Origin: Clostridia bacterium
GTDB lineage: Bacteria; Bacillota; Clostridia; Oscillospirales; Acutalibacteraceae
DNA length: 5,580 nt
Direction: 5' to 3'
Assembly: GCA_017549905.1 (NCBI GenBank)
Contig: JAFYNC010000048.1
Span: forward strand, 1 to 5,580
The position numbers were made by a program, and so were the translations under genes. Below the pieces are notes generated by a model that did not search any database, had not been told where the DNA came from, and saw only the letters and a program-made list of their open reading frames with translations. Below, piece by piece: positions 4,314 through 5,580 of the stretch. Within the stretch, counting starts at the first letter, position 1, and every line of letters starts with the position of its first letter.

Positions 4314-5580
4314 ATGAAAGACATAAATTTGGGAGAAATATTATCCCCCGTTGGAAACCGCGAAATGCTTTATGCCGCTGTGCGAAGCGGTGCTGATGCG
4401 GTTTACCTCGGCGCTAAGGATTTTTCGGCAAGAAGAAATGCCGAAAATTTCGGTTTGCAAGAACTAAAAGAGGCTATAAAATACTGCCATATCAGAGGGG
4501 TGAGAGTATATCTTACCCTTAATATTCTTATTAAGGATTCTGAACTTGAAAACGCCTTTACACTTGCTAAAAACGCTTATAATATGGGTATTGACGGAAT
4601 AATAATTCAAGACTTGGGACTTGCCCGTATTCTTCACCGCGAAATCCCCAATTTAAAGCTTCATGCATCTACTCAAATGTCGGTGCACTCTCCCTCTGCC
4701 TTATATGCTTTAAAGGAACTTGGTTTTTGCCAGGTTGTTGCGGCAAGAGAAATGTCAAAACAAGAGCTTACCGCTCTTTGCAAAACCGCAAAAGAGCTTG
4801 GTATTACTGTTGAGGTGTTTGTCCACGGCGCGCTTTGTATGTGCGTTTCGGGACAATGTCTGCTTTCTGCATTTTTAGGCTCAAGAAGCGGAAACCGCGG
4901 ACTTTGCGCAGGTCCTTGCCGACTACCTTTTAAAGCCAAAAACGGCACAGGATATGACCTGAGCCTTAAGGATTTATCCTTACTCGATTATATAAAAGAG
5001 TTATATGATATGGGTGTTCGTTCCTTTAAAATTGAGGGCAGAATGAAACGTCCCGAATATGTTGCCGCCGCTACTGCCGCCGCGCGACAGGCTTTGGATA
5101 AAGGAATTGTTGAAGCAGAGCTTTCCGATACCCTTAAAAATGTTTTCTCACGTCAAGGCTTTACCGACGGCTATTATAAAAACGCTTTAGGCAAAGAAAT
5201 GTTTGGAATAAGAACAAAGGAAGATGTTGTTTCTGCCGATAAAGCATTTCCTTTGCTACACGAGATTTACCGCAAAGAACGGCAAAACGTAAAAATAGGT
5301 TTAGAGCTAAAAATAGAAGAGAGCAAACCTATTTCGCTATCTCTTTTTGATGGTGAAAATACCGTTTGCGCGACAGGTGACATTCCTCAAAAAGCACAAA
5401 ATAAACCGCTTACAGCCGAAGATGCGCTTAAAAGTATTTCAAAATTCGGCTCTACCCCTTATATAGATGAGGGCGGCACCGCTAAGGTTGATGAGGGACT
5501 TTTTGTGCCCAAAAGCGAGCTTAATGAACTACGGCGAAAAGCTGCCGAATTATTAGATATAAAACGTGCCGAAATTAAAA
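4314..5580 (+). CDS. U32 family protein (RlhA/TrhP-like), with DUF3656 start; truncated by window end
   Basis: The frame stays open for 422 residues and runs off the window; related U32-DUF3656 proteins are usually 650-850 residues, so the C-terminal third to half is missing. The N-terminal part is a U32 TIM-barrel-like domain (about 8-320). It contains an exact U32 signature at E167-S185: E167, F169, G172, A173, L174, C175, G180, C182, L184, S185. GLCAGPCR follows, with C198 and C202. C175, C182, C198 and C202 match the four cysteines that hold an iron-sulfur cluster in characterised members. SLKDLSLLDYI and SFKIEGRMKRPEYV at 216-250 are also typical. From about 366, the FGSTPYIDEGG and GLFVPKSELNELRRKA segments mark DUF3656. 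Although named peptidases, the studied relatives RlhA and TrhP hydroxylate 23S rRNA or tRNA using prephenate; RNA hydroxylation is therefore a better guess than proteolysis. Co-transcription with mtaB fits that role. Confidence 0.88.
   Translation, partial: MKDINLGEILSPVGNREMLYAAVRSGADAVYLGAKDFSARRNAENFGLQELKEAIKYCHIRGVRVYLTLNILIKDSELENAFTLAKNAYNMGIDGIIIQDLGLARILHREIPNLKLHASTQMSVHSPSALYALKELGFCQVVAAREMSKQELTALCKTAKELGITVEVFVHGALCMCVSGQCLLSAFLGSRSGNRGLCAGPCRLPFKAKNGTGYDLSLKDLSLLDYIKELYDMGVRSFKIEGRMKRPEYVAAATAAARQALDKGIVEAELSDTLKNVFSRQGFTDGYYKNALGKEMFGIRTKEDVVSADKAFPLLHEIYRKERQNVKIGLELKIEESKPISLSLFDGENTVCATGDIPQKAQNKPLTAEDALKSISKFGSTPYIDEGGTAKVDEGLFVPKSELNELRRKAAELLDIKRAEIK

Noticed and set aside
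4673..4948. Antisense open frame of 91 codons inside the U32 gene
   Set aside because: The plus-strand frame here carries the exact U32 signature and its cysteines; the antisense product matches nothing recognisable.
1..5580. CRISPR array, transposon, prophage or defence system
   Set aside because: No regularly spaced repeats, transposase, integrase, terminal repeats with target duplication, or defence-gene domains are visible; all genes are recognisable housekeeping or transport families.

Overview
The window reads as ordinary chromosomal DNA of a low-to-moderate-GC Firmicute, most likely an uncultured clostridial (Oscillospirales-like) gut or rumen bacterium. This rests on the AT-rich codon choice (many TTA, AAA and ATA codons), strong AAGGAG-type ribosome binding sites, consensus sigma-A promoters, an ECF-type thiamine S-component under a TPP riboswitch, and an MtaB / U32 gene pair. 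The taxonomic guess is inference. No mobile element, CRISPR array, tRNA or rRNA was seen.

Layout. (1) 1-1218, plus: a complete cofactor-independent phosphoglycerate mutase of the archaeal/ApgM type. (2) 1219-1489: a non-coding gap holding the most unusual signal here. It contains two 30-bp modules, each with three DnaA-box-like 9-mers in the same 9+9+3+9 spacing, arranged as an inverted repeat (1246-1275 and 1324-1353). An AT-rich stretch of about 21% GC (1361-1470) follows, containing two Spo0A-box-like heptamers 10 bp apart. (3) 1490-2170, plus: a hemolysin III / TrhA family membrane protein. (4) 2163-2723, minus: ThiT, the thiamine-binding subunit of an ECF transporter, overlapping the previous gene tail to tail by 8 bp. 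(5) 2724-3028: the thiT leader on the minus strand (sigma-A promoter, TPP riboswitch, intrinsic terminator, RBS), back to back with a near-consensus plus-strand promoter. (6) 3029-4309, plus: MtaB, the tRNA ms2t6A37 methylthiotransferase. (7) 4314 to the window end, plus: the N-terminal 422 residues of a large U32-family protein with the start of a DUF3656 domain.

How the parts work together. thiT is expected to be shut off by TPP, which would favour the terminator upstream of the gene, so thiamine uptake follows need. The energizing EcfA/A'/T module is not in the window. mtaB and the U32 gene are 4 bp apart and look like one operon of two iron-sulfur enzymes, probably both RNA modifiers acting on the translation machinery. 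The DnaA-box array lies away from any dnaA, dnaN or rpmH gene. It may be a replication origin, a DnaA-titrating cluster or a DnaA-responsive control region; the sequence alone does not decide.
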